Assembly: GCA_964541695.1 (NCBI GenBank)
Contig: CAZIRB010000065.1
Coordinates: 1 to 13,359, forward strand
Direction: 5' to 3'
DNA: 13,359 nt
DNA from: CAZKGE01 sp964541695
GTDB taxonomy: Bacteria > Bacillota > Clostridia > Christensenellales > CAG-138
The position numbers were made by a program, and so were the translations under genes. Shown here one piece after another: positions 1 through 5,951 of this stretch. The notes beneath the pieces were generated by a model. The model searched no databases, was not told where the DNA came from, and worked only from the letters and a program-made list of their open reading frames with translations. Within the stretch, counting starts at the first letter, position 1. Every line of letters begins with the position of its first letter.

Positions 1-43
1 GCTCCGCCTCCAAACCTCCGCCAAAGGGCCGAAGGCCCTTTGG
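1..43 (-). repeat. Inverted, edge-truncated copy of the hairpin cassette
   Basis: On the minus strand a perfect 10-bp hairpin (arms 34-43 and 21-30, loop TTC) is followed by CGGAGGTTTGGAGGCGGAGC. Those 20 bases are identical to plus-strand 4544-4563, where they also directly follow a 10-bp hairpin. The hairpin arms differ between the copies (CCAAAGGGCC here, CTTAAGGGAC at 4522), but pairing is complete in both. The copy runs off the left edge of the window. No coding role is apparent. Confidence 0.75.
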
Positions 44-78
44 AAACCCAAATTGGTTGCTGGGGTTTCGCCAGGTTT

Positions 79-127
79 CCAAAGGAGGTTTCCTCCTTTG
101 GTGGGGTGCAGGGGCAAAGCCCCTGCA
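79..127. repeat. Two tandem GC-rich hairpins
   Basis: Arms 79-88 and 92-101 (CCAAAGGAGG / CCTCCTTTGG) pair perfectly around TTT. Arms 107-115 and 119-127 (TGCAGGGGC / GCCCCTGCA) pair perfectly around AAA. They share their design (8-10 bp arms, 3-nt loop) with the hairpins at 21-43, 4551-4569 and 4582-4600. Neither has a T-tract, so they are not ordinary terminators. Bases 1-161 otherwise hold nothing I can call a gene. Confidence 0.65.
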
Positions 128-161
128 ATCGTCCCCCGTATTCCCCGCCACCTCAAAGCAG

Positions 162-189
162 AAAAAGCGCGCCCCGTTCCGGGGCGCGC
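162..189 (-). terminator. Rho-independent terminator of the first aldolase gene
   Basis: Read on the minus strand, arms GCGCGCCCC (189-181) and GGGGCGCGC (175-167) pair perfectly around a 5-nt loop. A TTTTT tract (166-162) follows. It lies about 40 nt past the stop codon of the leftward aldolase gene, the expected place for its transcript end. Confidence 0.88.
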
Positions 190-228
190 CGCGCATATAT
201 TCGATAGCCTTAACGAAAACCCAACTAC

Positions 229-1110
229 TTACTGGAAAATCTTAAACGCCTGCTCGATCCGGCGCTTCTCCTCGTCGCCGAGGTGGATGATCGGGCTGCG
301 GCACAATCCGACGTCGCGGCCGAGGAGCTTGAGCGCGTACTTGACGCGGATCGGGAACTGGTTGCCGGCGATGCACTGCCAGGGCTCGTACAGGAGGTTC
401 TGGATCTCATAGGCGCGCGTCCAGTCGCCGCGTTTGACGCAGCCCCACATCTCGACGCAGAGCTCCGGGAACACGGCAAGCACGGCTGAGATCGCGCCGT
501 CGGCGCCGAGCGAGAAGCAGGTCGCCAGCATATCGTCCGTGGCGGCGTAGACCATGCCGTCGTTCTTGGCGACCATGCGCATGGCGTACAGGGCCGGGAC
601 CCCGCCCACGGACTGCTTGACGCCGCGCACGTACTGCGTCTCGTCCAACAGCCGCCGGAACAGCCGCGGCTGGATCGTGTTCTGCGGGATCACGTTGTAG
701 ATGATGATCGGCAGTTGCACCTCGCGCGAGAGCGTGCTGTAGAAGTCGAACATGCCCTCCTCGTCCGGCACCAGCACGTTGTACGCGGTCGGCGTGACCA
801 TGATCGCGTCCGCGCCCGCCTCGCGGGCATTAAGTCCCGCGCGCACCGCGTCGCGCGTGCAGGTGCGCATGATGCCGCACACGACCGGCTGGCCCTTGCT
901 TACATGCTTCTTGGCAAGGCCGATTAAGTCGCGCAGCTCCTCGTCGCGCAGCGTGGGGCCCTCGCCCGTGCTGCCGCCCACGCTCAGGCCCTGCACGCCG
1001 GACTTGATGCAAAACTCCATGTCCTTCTCGAGGAGCGTCTCGTTGATCGTGCCGTCCTCGCGAAACGGCGTGACGATGGGCGGTATCAGCCCGGCAATGT
1101 GTTCCAGCAT
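229..1110 (-). CDS. DapA/N-acetylneuraminate lyase-superfamily aldolase or lyase
   Basis: A 293-residue class I (Schiff-base) aldolase-fold enzyme, close to the usual family length. Seen: the substrate-carboxylate loop GSTGE (46-50), Tyr110 in PTAYNV, catalytic Tyr138 in IIIYN, and Schiff-base Lys165 in RGVKQS. The family forms an imine between this lysine and a 2-oxo acid such as pyruvate, then cleaves, condenses or dehydrates it in the cytoplasm. Where true dihydrodipicolinate synthase has YNVPSR, this protein reads YNVIPQN, with one extra residue and no arginine, so lysine synthesis is unlikely. The ATG start has GGAGG 8 nt upstream (1123-1119). A promoter with an operator-like palindrome precedes it and a terminator follows, so it is probably a single-gene transcript controlled by the neighbouring GntR protein. 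The exact substrate is unknown. Confidence 0.9.
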   Translation of the reverse strand: MLEHIAGLIPPIVTPFREDGTINETLLEKDMEFCIKSGVQGLSVGGSTGEGPTLRDEELRDLIGLAKKHVSKGQPVVCGIMRTCTRDAVRAGLNAREAGADAIMVTPTAYNVLVPDEEGMFDFYSTLSREVQLPIIIYNVIPQNTIQPRLFRRLLDETQYVRGVKQSVGGVPALYAMRMVAKNDGMVYAATDDMLATCFSLGADGAISAVLAVFPELCVEMWGCVKRGDWTRAYEIQNLLYEPWQCIAGNQFPIRVKYALKLLGRDVGLCRSPIIHLGDEEKRRIEQAFKIFQ

Positions 1111-1152
1111 ACTGCGATCCTCCGTTACTTGCTGCTAAAAGAGCGTATTATC

Positions 1153-1166
1153 GTATGACATCATAC
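1153..1166. promoter_or_regulatory. Palindromic operator at the aldolase promoter
   Basis: GTATGA-CA-TCATAC is a perfect 6-bp inverted repeat with a 2-bp centre. It begins directly at the predicted transcription start of the leftward aldolase gene, a classic repression position. Thirteen of its 14 bases recur at 2297-2310 in front of the dehydrogenase gene. The FadR-family regulator encoded between them is the obvious candidate ligand. That pairing is inferred. Confidence 0.7.
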
Positions 1167-1173
1167 AATTTAC

Positions 1174-1201
1174 ATTGTAGCGGACCTTTTCAAAAAGTCA
1201 A
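1174..1201 (-). promoter_or_regulatory. Sigma-70-type promoter of the first aldolase gene
   Basis: On the minus strand TTGACT (1201-1196) and TACAAT (1179-1174) are separated by 16 nt. Predicted initiation is near 1167, giving a leader of about 57 nt. The palindrome at 1153-1166 sits immediately downstream. Confidence 0.75.
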
Positions 1202-1334
1202 TAGCCCGCTTGGGATATTTCCCGGGGACTGCCTTGCCGGGCCAAAAACGGCGCTTCTTTAACCAACAAACCTAAAACAATTGCGAAGCCCGCGCTGTTT
1301 GCCCCGCAGCCTGCGCTCCTTTAACCCGTCTACC

Positions 1335-2042
1335 CTACGCGCGGTACGGCCGCGCCGTTTTGTGGATGCTCGCCATGTCGCGCGCGGTGATCTCGAGATG
1401 CTGCTTCATCTCCTGCACGGCGCGGTCCGGGTCCTTTGCGGCAAAGCTGTCGACGATGCGCCCGTGCGGCTCGACCGCGTTGTGATAGAATTCCTCGTTG
1501 GCAAACGAGCTTGAGCGGAACACGCGGAACGCCTCGAGAAGCTGCGCGTTGATGCTGACCAGCAGCGAGTTTTTCGAGATCGCCATGATCTTGGAGTGGA
1601 ACAGTTCGTCGAGCATGATCAGACGTACGCAATCCTTCTCCTTGTCCGCCTCGACGAACGACGCGTGTATCTCCTTCAGCTCGTCGAGCTCGCCCGGCCG
1701 GCAGTGCTCGGCCGCAAGGCGGACGGCCAAAAGCTCGAGCGCCATGCGGACCTCCATAAACGACGTGAAGTTCACGCTGTCCGAGGAAAACCACTTCTCG
1801 TTGTCGATCGAGATGCGGTTCTGGGTCACGAAGGTGCCGCGCCCCGGCTGAATCTGCACGTAGCCGAGCGCCTGCAGCACGCGGATGGCCTCGCGCAAAC
1901 TCGAGCGGCTGACGTTCATCAGTTCGCAGAGCCTTGCCTCCGTCGGCAGCCGGTCGCCGATGGCGTACTCGCCCGACTCGATCATATCGCGGATCGAATC
2001 GACGATCGCGTCCGTGATGGAGATCCTCTGGATTTCCTTCAT
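1335..2042 (-). CDS. GntR-family transcriptional regulator, FadR/FCD subfamily
   Basis: A 235-residue cytoplasmic DNA-binding regulator. Residues 1-75 form the winged helix-turn-helix, with DRLPTEARLCELMNVSRSSL and the wing QPGRGTFV. Residues about 90-225 form the all-helical FCD ligand domain. Asp145, His149, His193 and His215 fit the D-H-H-H metal site of FCD proteins, which usually binds a carboxylate ligand through the metal. I chose the ATG at 2042 because GAGGA and AGGG lie just upstream. The longer frame back to 2159 would start upstream of the best -10 box and adds a non-conserved Arg/Pro-rich extension. Family members usually repress sugar-acid, organic-acid or amino-acid catabolism and release DNA when the substrate binds. 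It lies between two similar palindromes (1153-1166, 2297-2310), its probable sites. Confidence 0.93.
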   Translation of the reverse strand: MKEIQRISITDAIVDSIRDMIESGEYAIGDRLPTEARLCELMNVSRSSLREAIRVLQALGYVQIQPGRGTFVTQNRISIDNEKWFSSDSVNFTSFMEVRMALELLAVRLAAEHCRPGELDELKEIHASFVEADKEKDCVRLIMLDELFHSKIMAISKNSLLVSINAQLLEAFRVFRSSSFANEEFYHNAVEPHGRIVDSFAAKDPDRAVQEMKQHLEITARDMASIHKTARPYRA

Positions 2043-2147
2043 AACACCCTGTTCCTCGTCTTTCCTGCGGGCCCTTTGCGGTGCATAAAATCGGTGCCGG
2101 CCGGCAAAAACGCGCGGCCTTTCGGGCTCCGGCATGGGAATAAACTC

Positions 2148-2176
2148 AAAATAGCACATTTCATTTTATCTGTAAA
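2148..2176 (-). promoter_or_regulatory. Probable promoter of the GntR regulator gene
   Basis: On the minus strand TTTACA (2176-2171), a 17-nt spacer and TATTTT (2153-2148) are seen, with an extended -10 TGC (2156-2154). Predicted start is near 2141, leaving about 100 nt of leader before the ATG at 2042. No copy of the TGTCATA element is present here, so the sequence shows no sign of autoregulation by that site. Confidence 0.55.
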
Positions 2177-2271
2177 GGCCGCGCTTTTTCGCGCTCCGGC
2201 CTATAAAACCGATCCGAAAAGCGTCCGATCGCGCGCGGTTTTGGAAAAATCCGGCCGGAATCGGCAGGGGC

Positions 2272-2300
2272 TTGACTTTTGTTTTCGGCTAATATAGTAT
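2272..2300 (+). promoter_or_regulatory. Promoter of the dehydrogenase-aldolase unit
   Basis: TTGACT (2272-2277), a 17-nt spacer and TAGTAT (2295-2300) are seen; TATAGT at 2293 with a 15-nt spacer is an alternative. The operator-like sequence overlaps the -10 box and the start region. With the divergent regulator promoter it fills the gap 2043-2347. The remaining bases there show nothing else clear. Confidence 0.65.
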
Positions 2301-2318
2301 GATGTCAGACATATGACA
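2297..2318. promoter_or_regulatory. Operator-like element at the dehydrogenase promoter
   Basis: GTATGATGTCAGAC (2297-2310) matches the palindrome at 1153-1166 (read on the minus strand) in 13 of 14 bases. An overlapping inverted repeat TGTCA-6nt-TGACA (2303-2307, 2314-2318) adds a second half-site that contains TATGACA. It overlaps the -10 box, so binding would block initiation. The regulator identity is inferred from position. Confidence 0.65.
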
Positions 2319-2347
2319 ATTAGACACGTCGGGAGGGATTATTCGCC

Positions 2348-3181
2348 GTGCAGCCGGATCCATTGTTCAGCGTCGAGGGCAAGGTCTGTATCGTGACGGG
2401 CGGGCTCGGCCAGCTCGGCGCCCAGTTTTCCAGCGCGCTTTTGGAGCGCGGCGCGCGCGTCGCGGTGTTTGCGCGGCATGTCGGCGAGGATAAGATCGCC
2501 GCGCGGTTCTCCGATAAGCAGCGCGAAAGCGGAAATTTGCGCTGTTACGCCGTGGACATCACGGTCAAAGCGTCCATTCAGGCCGCGCTCGACGACATAG
2601 CGTCGGTCTGGGGACCGCCGGACGTATTGATCAACAACGCGGGCATCGACACGCAGCCGAGCGCGCCGCCCGAGGTGTCCGGGCCGTTCGAGAACTTCCC
2701 GGAGGAGGTCTTCCGCGAGGTCGTCGAGGTCAATTTAACCGGCACGTTTTTGTGCTGCCAGGCCGTCGGCGCGCGCATGATCGCCGCGAAAAAAGGCGGC
2801 TCGATCATCAACATCGGCTCGATCTACGGCATGGTCTCGCCCGTGCAGGACATCTACGCCTATAAAAAGGAGCTGACCGGCGTGCCGTTTATCAAGCCGG
2901 TCGCGTACTCGGCGGCCAAGTCCGGTATCTACAACCTCACGCGGTATCTGGCGACCTATTGGGGCCGCGACAACATCCGCGTCAACACGTTCACGCCGTC
3001 GGGCGTGTTCCGCAGCACGCAGGACGCGCGATTTGTGGAAAACTACTGCCGGCGCATCCCGATCGGCAGGATGGCGCGGGAGGACGAGTACAACGGCGCG
3101 ATCGTGTTCCTGGCATCCGACGCGTCAAAGTACATGACCGGCGCCAACGTCGTTATGGACGGCGGCTGGACCGCCTGGTAA
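2348..3181 (+). CDS. Short-chain dehydrogenase/reductase (SDR)
   Basis: A 277-residue classical-type SDR, slightly longer than the usual 250. Seen: N-terminal Rossmann motif TGGLGQLG (17-24), in which Gln22 replaces the middle glycine/alanine of TGxxxGxG; NNAG (96-99); Asn129; catalytic Ser158, Tyr187 and Lys191 (YSAAK); and the C-terminal TGANVVMDGGW. A 15-20 residue insertion before the catalytic tyrosine (about 167-184) resembles SDRs acting on sugar acids or nonulosonate-type sugars. It should oxidise a hydroxyl or reduce a ketone with NAD(P). The start is GTG, with GGGAGGG (2331-2337) 10 nt upstream. The second aldolase follows after 69 nt with no terminator, so the two are probably cotranscribed. 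Substrate unknown. Confidence 0.92.
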   Translation: MQPDPLFSVEGKVCIVTGGLGQLGAQFSSALLERGARVAVFARHVGEDKIAARFSDKQRESGNLRCYAVDITVKASIQAALDDIASVWGPPDVLINNAGIDTQPSAPPEVSGPFENFPEEVFREVVEVNLTGTFLCCQAVGARMIAAKKGGSIINIGSIYGMVSPVQDIYAYKKELTGVPFIKPVAYSAAKSGIYNLTRYLATYWGRDNIRVNTFTPSGVFRSTQDARFVENYCRRIPIGRMAREDEYNGAIVFLASDASKYMTGANVVMDGGWTAW

Positions 3182-3250
3182 AGAGCCGCGCGACGATATT
3201 TTCCCCACTATTAAACGCTTCAAAATAAACGGAAAAGGAAGGAACACAAC

Positions 3251-4168
3251 ATGACTTTTGTGGAAAAGTACGGCCGGATTCTGCTGCCCCTGATTACGCC
3301 CTACGACGAGCGCGAGGAGCTCGCCCTCGGCCAGTACGAGAAACTGATTAACTACGTGATCGAGAAGGACCTCTGCGACTCGCTCATCGTCACGGGCACC
3401 ACCGGCGAAGCCTGCCTTCTGACCTTTGACGAGCGCGTCAAGCTGATGGAGACCGCCGTCAGGGCCTCGGCCGGCCGGAAGCCGGTCATCGCCGGTACGG
3501 GCTGCGCCTCCACCAAGGAGACCATCGCGCTGACCAAGAAGGCCGGCGAGCTCGGCATCGGCCTGTGCATGGTCGTCTGCCCGTTCTACAACAAGCCCAC
3601 GCAGGAGGGCCTCTATCAGCACTACAAGACGCTCGCCGAGAACGTGGACGTGGACATTCTGCTCTACAACATCCCGATCTTCGTCGGCATCAATCTGGAG
3701 CCGGAGACCGTCGGCCGCCTCGCCAAGTTCAAGAATATTGTGGGCATCAAGGACGAAGCGGGCATCAACCCGACGCAGATCACGGACTTCTTCCTCGCCA
3801 CCAAGGACGTCGACCCGAACTTCGTCGTCTTCAACGGCGACGACGTCATGCTGTTGCCGACCATCGTGCAGGGTGCGATGGGCATCGTCAGCGGCGGCGC
3901 GCATATCTTCGGCCACGACATCCGCGCGATCTTCGACGCGTTCGCCAAGGGCGACAACGCCAAGGCGAAGGAGCTGTTTGTGCCGCTGTACCGCTTCTGC
4001 AAGTCCACAGGCCAGAACGGCCGCATCCTGCCCAACTCCATCCTGCGCCCCGCCATCGAGGCCGTCACCGGCATCAAGCTCGGGCCGCCGCGCCTGCCGC
4101 TCGCGCCCGCCACGGACGCCGAGATGAAGGTTTCCCTCGGCATCCTCAAGGAGATCGGCAAACTGTAA
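3251..4168 (+). CDS. Second DapA/NAL-superfamily aldolase or lyase
   Basis: A 305-residue Schiff-base aldolase-fold protein that looks more like dihydrodipicolinate synthase than its leftward relative. Seen: GTTGE (49-53), Tyr113 in PFYNKPTQEG, catalytic Tyr139 in LLYNIP, Schiff-base Lys167 in GIKDEAG, and a C-terminal LGPPRLPLAP stretch. The position equivalent to Arg138 of DHDPS is Phe144 (YNIPIF), so binding of aspartate semialdehyde is doubtful. A 2-oxo-acid aldolase or dehydratase role is more likely. ATG start preceded by AAGGAAGG. It is the last gene of the dehydrogenase unit, with a GC-rich hairpin 35 nt beyond the stop. It is divergent from the 229-1110 protein, so the two are not a recent tandem duplication and probably act on different substrates or steps. 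Confidence 0.9.
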   Translation: MTFVEKYGRILLPLITPYDEREELALGQYEKLINYVIEKDLCDSLIVTGTTGEACLLTFDERVKLMETAVRASAGRKPVIAGTGCASTKETIALTKKAGELGIGLCMVVCPFYNKPTQEGLYQHYKTLAENVDVDILLYNIPIFVGINLEPETVGRLAKFKNIVGIKDEAGINPTQITDFFLATKDVDPNFVVFNGDDVMLLPTIVQGAMGIVSGGAHIFGHDIRAIFDAFAKGDNAKAKELFVPLYRFCKSTGQNGRILPNSILRPAIEAVTGIKLGPPRLPLAPATDAEMKVSLGILKEIGKL

Positions 4169-4203
4169 GCCGCGGGTTTTTCCCGGCGTATCGACCAAGC
4201 ATC

Positions 4204-4247
4204 ACGCGTCCGGCCCGCAGAAACGCGGGCCGGGCGTGTAGGGTTTT
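4204..4247 (+). terminator. Long GC-rich hairpin after the second aldolase
   Basis: CCGGCCCGC (4210-4218) pairs with GCGGGCCGG (4225-4233) around AGAAAC. The stem extends outward (4204-4209 with 4234-4239) to about 15 bp with two G-T wobbles. The T-tract is weak: AGGG, then TTTT at 4244-4247. It probably terminates or stabilises the transcript. Confidence 0.6.
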
Positions 4248-4309
4248 GCGAGGGCGCTGGGGTTTCTGCGAAGGTTCCACCCTCGCGCACCTAGGTTTTT
4301 GCGAGAACC
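4241..4309 (+). repeat. Three short imperfect direct repeats around TTTNTGCGA
   Basis: GGGTTTTGCGAGGG (4241-4254), GGGTTTCTGCGAAGG (4260-4274) and AGGTTTTTGCGAGAA (4293-4307) are degenerate copies of one unit, unevenly spaced. The gap 4169-4685 (517 bases) otherwise holds the repeat blocks listed separately. I see no gene in it, and no convincing promoter for the dehydrogenase at 4686. Confidence 0.4.
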
Positions 4310-4420
4310 TGCCGCTTCACGACCCACAGTTCGCAATGGCCGCGCCGCGTCGCGTGCTTCGCCCGCATCCTTGCGCTCCTTTGCTCACTGGGCTTTCGCC
4401 TCGCTTTATCCGCCACAGGC

Positions 4421-4486
4421 GGCGCTCGGCTTTAGTCCCCCGCGCACCCGCTTCTTTTCTTGAAGAAAAGAAGCAAAAGTCAGGAG
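4421..4486 (+). repeat. Intergenic repeat block B, copy 1
   Basis: This 66-base block matches 5963-6028 closely. It contains a perfect 11-bp inverted repeat around one G (4451-4473; arms CTTCTTTTCTT and AAGAAAAGAAG), then CAAAAGTCAGGAG. In copy 2 the inverted repeat has 9-bp arms around TG. It is non-coding in appearance. Here it precedes block A; in the later gap the order is reversed. Confidence 0.7.
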
Positions 4487-4502
4487 AGGCGCTTACCTTT
4501 GT

Positions 4503-4543
4503 GCTTTGCTCCTGCGAGATTCTTAAGGGACTTGTCCCTTAAG
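4503..4543 (+). repeat. Intergenic repeat block A, copy 1, ending in a hairpin
   Basis: Bases 4503-4540 match 5893-5930 at 36 of 38 positions. The block ends in a perfect 10-bp hairpin (CTTAAGGGAC, TT, GTCCCTTAAG; 4522-4543). The 20 bases after it equal the inverted copy at the left window edge. Confidence 0.75.
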
Positions 4544-4550
4544 CGGAGGT

Positions 4551-4656
4551 TTGGAGGCGGAGCCTCCAACGTACTTGTTTCTCGAGGGCGGAGCCCTCGA
4601 ACGCTCCCCTAACCGGAGAAACGCCTTAACTTGGAGGCGGAGCCTCCAACGTACTT
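4551..4656 (+). repeat. Array of three hairpins including a 26-bp exact direct repeat
   Basis: Positions 4551-4576 and 4631-4656 are identical over 26 bases. Each begins with a hairpin TTGGAGGC-GGA-GCCTCCAA and ends AACGTACTT. Between them lies a different hairpin with the same GGA loop (TCGAGGGC / GCCCTCGA, 4582-4600). The second copy ends 11 bases before the ribosome binding site of the dehydrogenase gene. Two copies with unequal context do not make a CRISPR array. Confidence 0.75.
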
Positions 4657-4685
4657 TTCATAGACCAGAGGAGGCGCTTATTGGT

Positions 4686-5705
4686 ATGAAAGCGGCCGTA
4701 GTCACAAAAACATTCGATCTCGAGGTCTGGGACGTGCCGATGCCGCGGATCGGCGAATACGAAGCGCTGTGCAAAATGGAATACGGCGCGACGTGCGGCG
4801 GGACGGACCTGCGCTTGATGGCCGGCGGGCATCCGAACCCGATCGAGTACCCGACGATACTCGGGCACGAGAGCGTCGGCCGCGTCGTGGAGGTCGGGGC
4901 CAAGGTCAGAAATTTCAAGGTCGGCGATCTCGTCTCGCGCGTCGGCGCGCCCGCGGGGCTTGCGGACGGTCTCAACGCGAGTTGGGGCGGCTTCGCCGAG
5001 TACGGCGTGGCCAGGGACCACTGGCAGATGGCCAGGGACGGCGTGGACCGCAGCCGCTGGTGGAGTGGCCGCGTCAACCAGGTCATACCGGCCGAGGTCG
5101 ACCCCAAGGCCGCGCCGATGACGATCACCTGGCGCGAGACGCTTTCTTATATCAAGCGCATCGGCGTAAAAGATGGCTCGGCGCTGCTCGTCGTGGGTTC
5201 CGGCGCAAACGCGCTGGCGTTCGCCGTGCACGGCGTCAACCTGGGCGCTGCGGTGTACGTTGTCGGGAACCCGCTGCGCGAGGCCAGCTTCGCCCCGTTC
5301 CCCATCGCCGGCTATTACAGCTACAAGGACGACCAGCTCGCCGCGACGTTGAAGGGCACGATCCCCGGCGGCGTGGACTATATCATCGACGGCGTCGGCA
5401 CGTCGGGCGTCGTCAACAGCGCGCTCGGTCTGCTTAGGTCCAACGGAACGGTCGGCATCTACGGCTGGAACGACCGCAGAAGCTGCGGCATCAACCCGTT
5501 CGCCGCTTCGGCGAGCTTCTCGGTGTACGCCGGCGGCTACGACGAGGAGGAGACGCACGCCGAGGTGATGTCGCATATCCTGAGCGGCCGGCTGGACGCC
5601 GCCGCGTGGTACGACACGGAGAACCCGGTCCCGCTTGCCGAGATCAAGGGCGCCTACGACCGCCTGCGCGAGCACCGCGCTCTGAAGTATCTGATCCGGC
5701 TCTGA
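4686..5705 (+). CDS. Zinc-type medium-chain alcohol dehydrogenase, no structural-zinc lobe
   Basis: A 339-residue medium-chain dehydrogenase with a GroES-like N-terminal domain (about 1-140) and a Rossmann domain (about 160-300). Catalytic-zinc ligands visible are Cys37 (ATCGGTDLR), His61 and Glu62 (LGHES), with Glu151 (WRETLSY) a likely fourth. The four-cysteine structural-zinc lobe common to the family is absent. The nucleotide loop reads VVGSGANALA, so its last position is Ala rather than Gly. Expected activity is NAD(P)-dependent oxidation of a polyol, sugar acid or other secondary alcohol; the substrate is unknown. I chose the ATG at 4686 because AGAGGAGG (4667-4674) lies 11 nt upstream. 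The upstream in-frame extension to 4551 would translate the hairpin repeats. It may belong functionally with the preceding SDR and aldolases, but repeats separate them and its promoter is not evident. Confidence 0.9.
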   Translation: MKAAVVTKTFDLEVWDVPMPRIGEYEALCKMEYGATCGGTDLRLMAGGHPNPIEYPTILGHESVGRVVEVGAKVRNFKVGDLVSRVGAPAGLADGLNASWGGFAEYGVARDHWQMARDGVDRSRWWSGRVNQVIPAEVDPKAAPMTITWRETLSYIKRIGVKDGSALLVVGSGANALAFAVHGVNLGAAVYVVGNPLREASFAPFPIAGYYSYKDDQLAATLKGTIPGGVDYIIDGVGTSGVVNSALGLLRSNGTVGIYGWNDRRSCGINPFAASASFSVYAGGYDEEETHAEVMSHILSGRLDAAAWYDTENPVPLAEIKGAYDRLREHRALKYLIRL

Positions 5706-5892
5706 GGCGCGCGGGGGGGGCGCTGCGTGCGGAATACCCGGACGGGTTACGAAAGTCCGGCGCAAGCGCGGGCGCGCGCAGACCGCCGGGACGAGACTGC
5801 GGCGGGCACCGGCCCGCCATGGCTTCACGCGCGGGTGTCCCCTGCCCTCGGCACGAGCGACGATTCCTCCGGAGTCCGGCACGTACCCCCGA
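5706..5892. other. GC-rich intergenic stretch without a recognisable gene
   Basis: This is the first part of the 807-base gap 5706-6512. It holds one perfect 7-bp hairpin (GGCGGGC-ACCG-GCCCGCC, 5801-5818) with no T-tract. Open frames here have biased, Arg/Pro-rich composition typical of random GC-rich DNA. I see no terminator with a clear T-run for the dehydrogenase gene. Confidence 0.5.
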
Positions 5893-5936
5893 GCTTTGCT
5901 CCTGCGTGATTCTTAAGGGACTCGTCCCTTTGGCGG
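5893..5936 (+). repeat. Intergenic repeat block A, copy 2
   Basis: 36 of 38 bases match 4503-4540, ending in the hairpin AAGGGAC-TC-GTCCCTT (5915-5930), followed by TGG and CGGAGG. The outer stem is not complementary here, unlike copy 1, but the core 7 bp pair perfectly. The following sequence diverges from the other two cassettes. Confidence 0.75.
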
Positions 5937-5951
5937 AGGAACCGGAGCTGA

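Noticed and set aside
1200..1334. Terminator for the GntR gene in the gap before the leftward aldolase
   Set aside because: No stem with a following T-tract is convincing on the minus strand, so read-through into the aldolase transcript cannot be excluded.
2043..2159. Longer N-terminus for the GntR regulator starting at 2159
   Set aside because: It would start upstream of the best -10 box and adds a Pro/Arg-rich tail absent from the family. The ATG at 2042 has a proper ribosome binding site.
3125..4198. Long minus-strand open frame of 357 codons across the second aldolase
   Set aside because: It lies opposite a protein with clear family motifs and shows Asp/Gly/Arg-rich composition from reading GC-rich codons in reverse. 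No ribosome binding site or family motif.
4551..4656. Possible CRISPR array from two identical 26-bp repeats
   Set aside because: Only two copies, the 54-base interval contains another hairpin of the same type, no cas genes are nearby, and related units occur in other gaps in other arrangements.
4551..4685. TTG start at 4551 for the alcohol dehydrogenase
   Set aside because: The extension translates the hairpin repeats. The family N-terminus MKAAVV begins at 4686 with AGAGGAGG upstream.
4626..5882. Minus-strand open frame of 418 codons opposite the alcohol dehydrogenase
   Set aside because: Arg/Ala/Val-rich shadow frame with no domain signature. The plus strand encodes a recognisable dehydrogenase.
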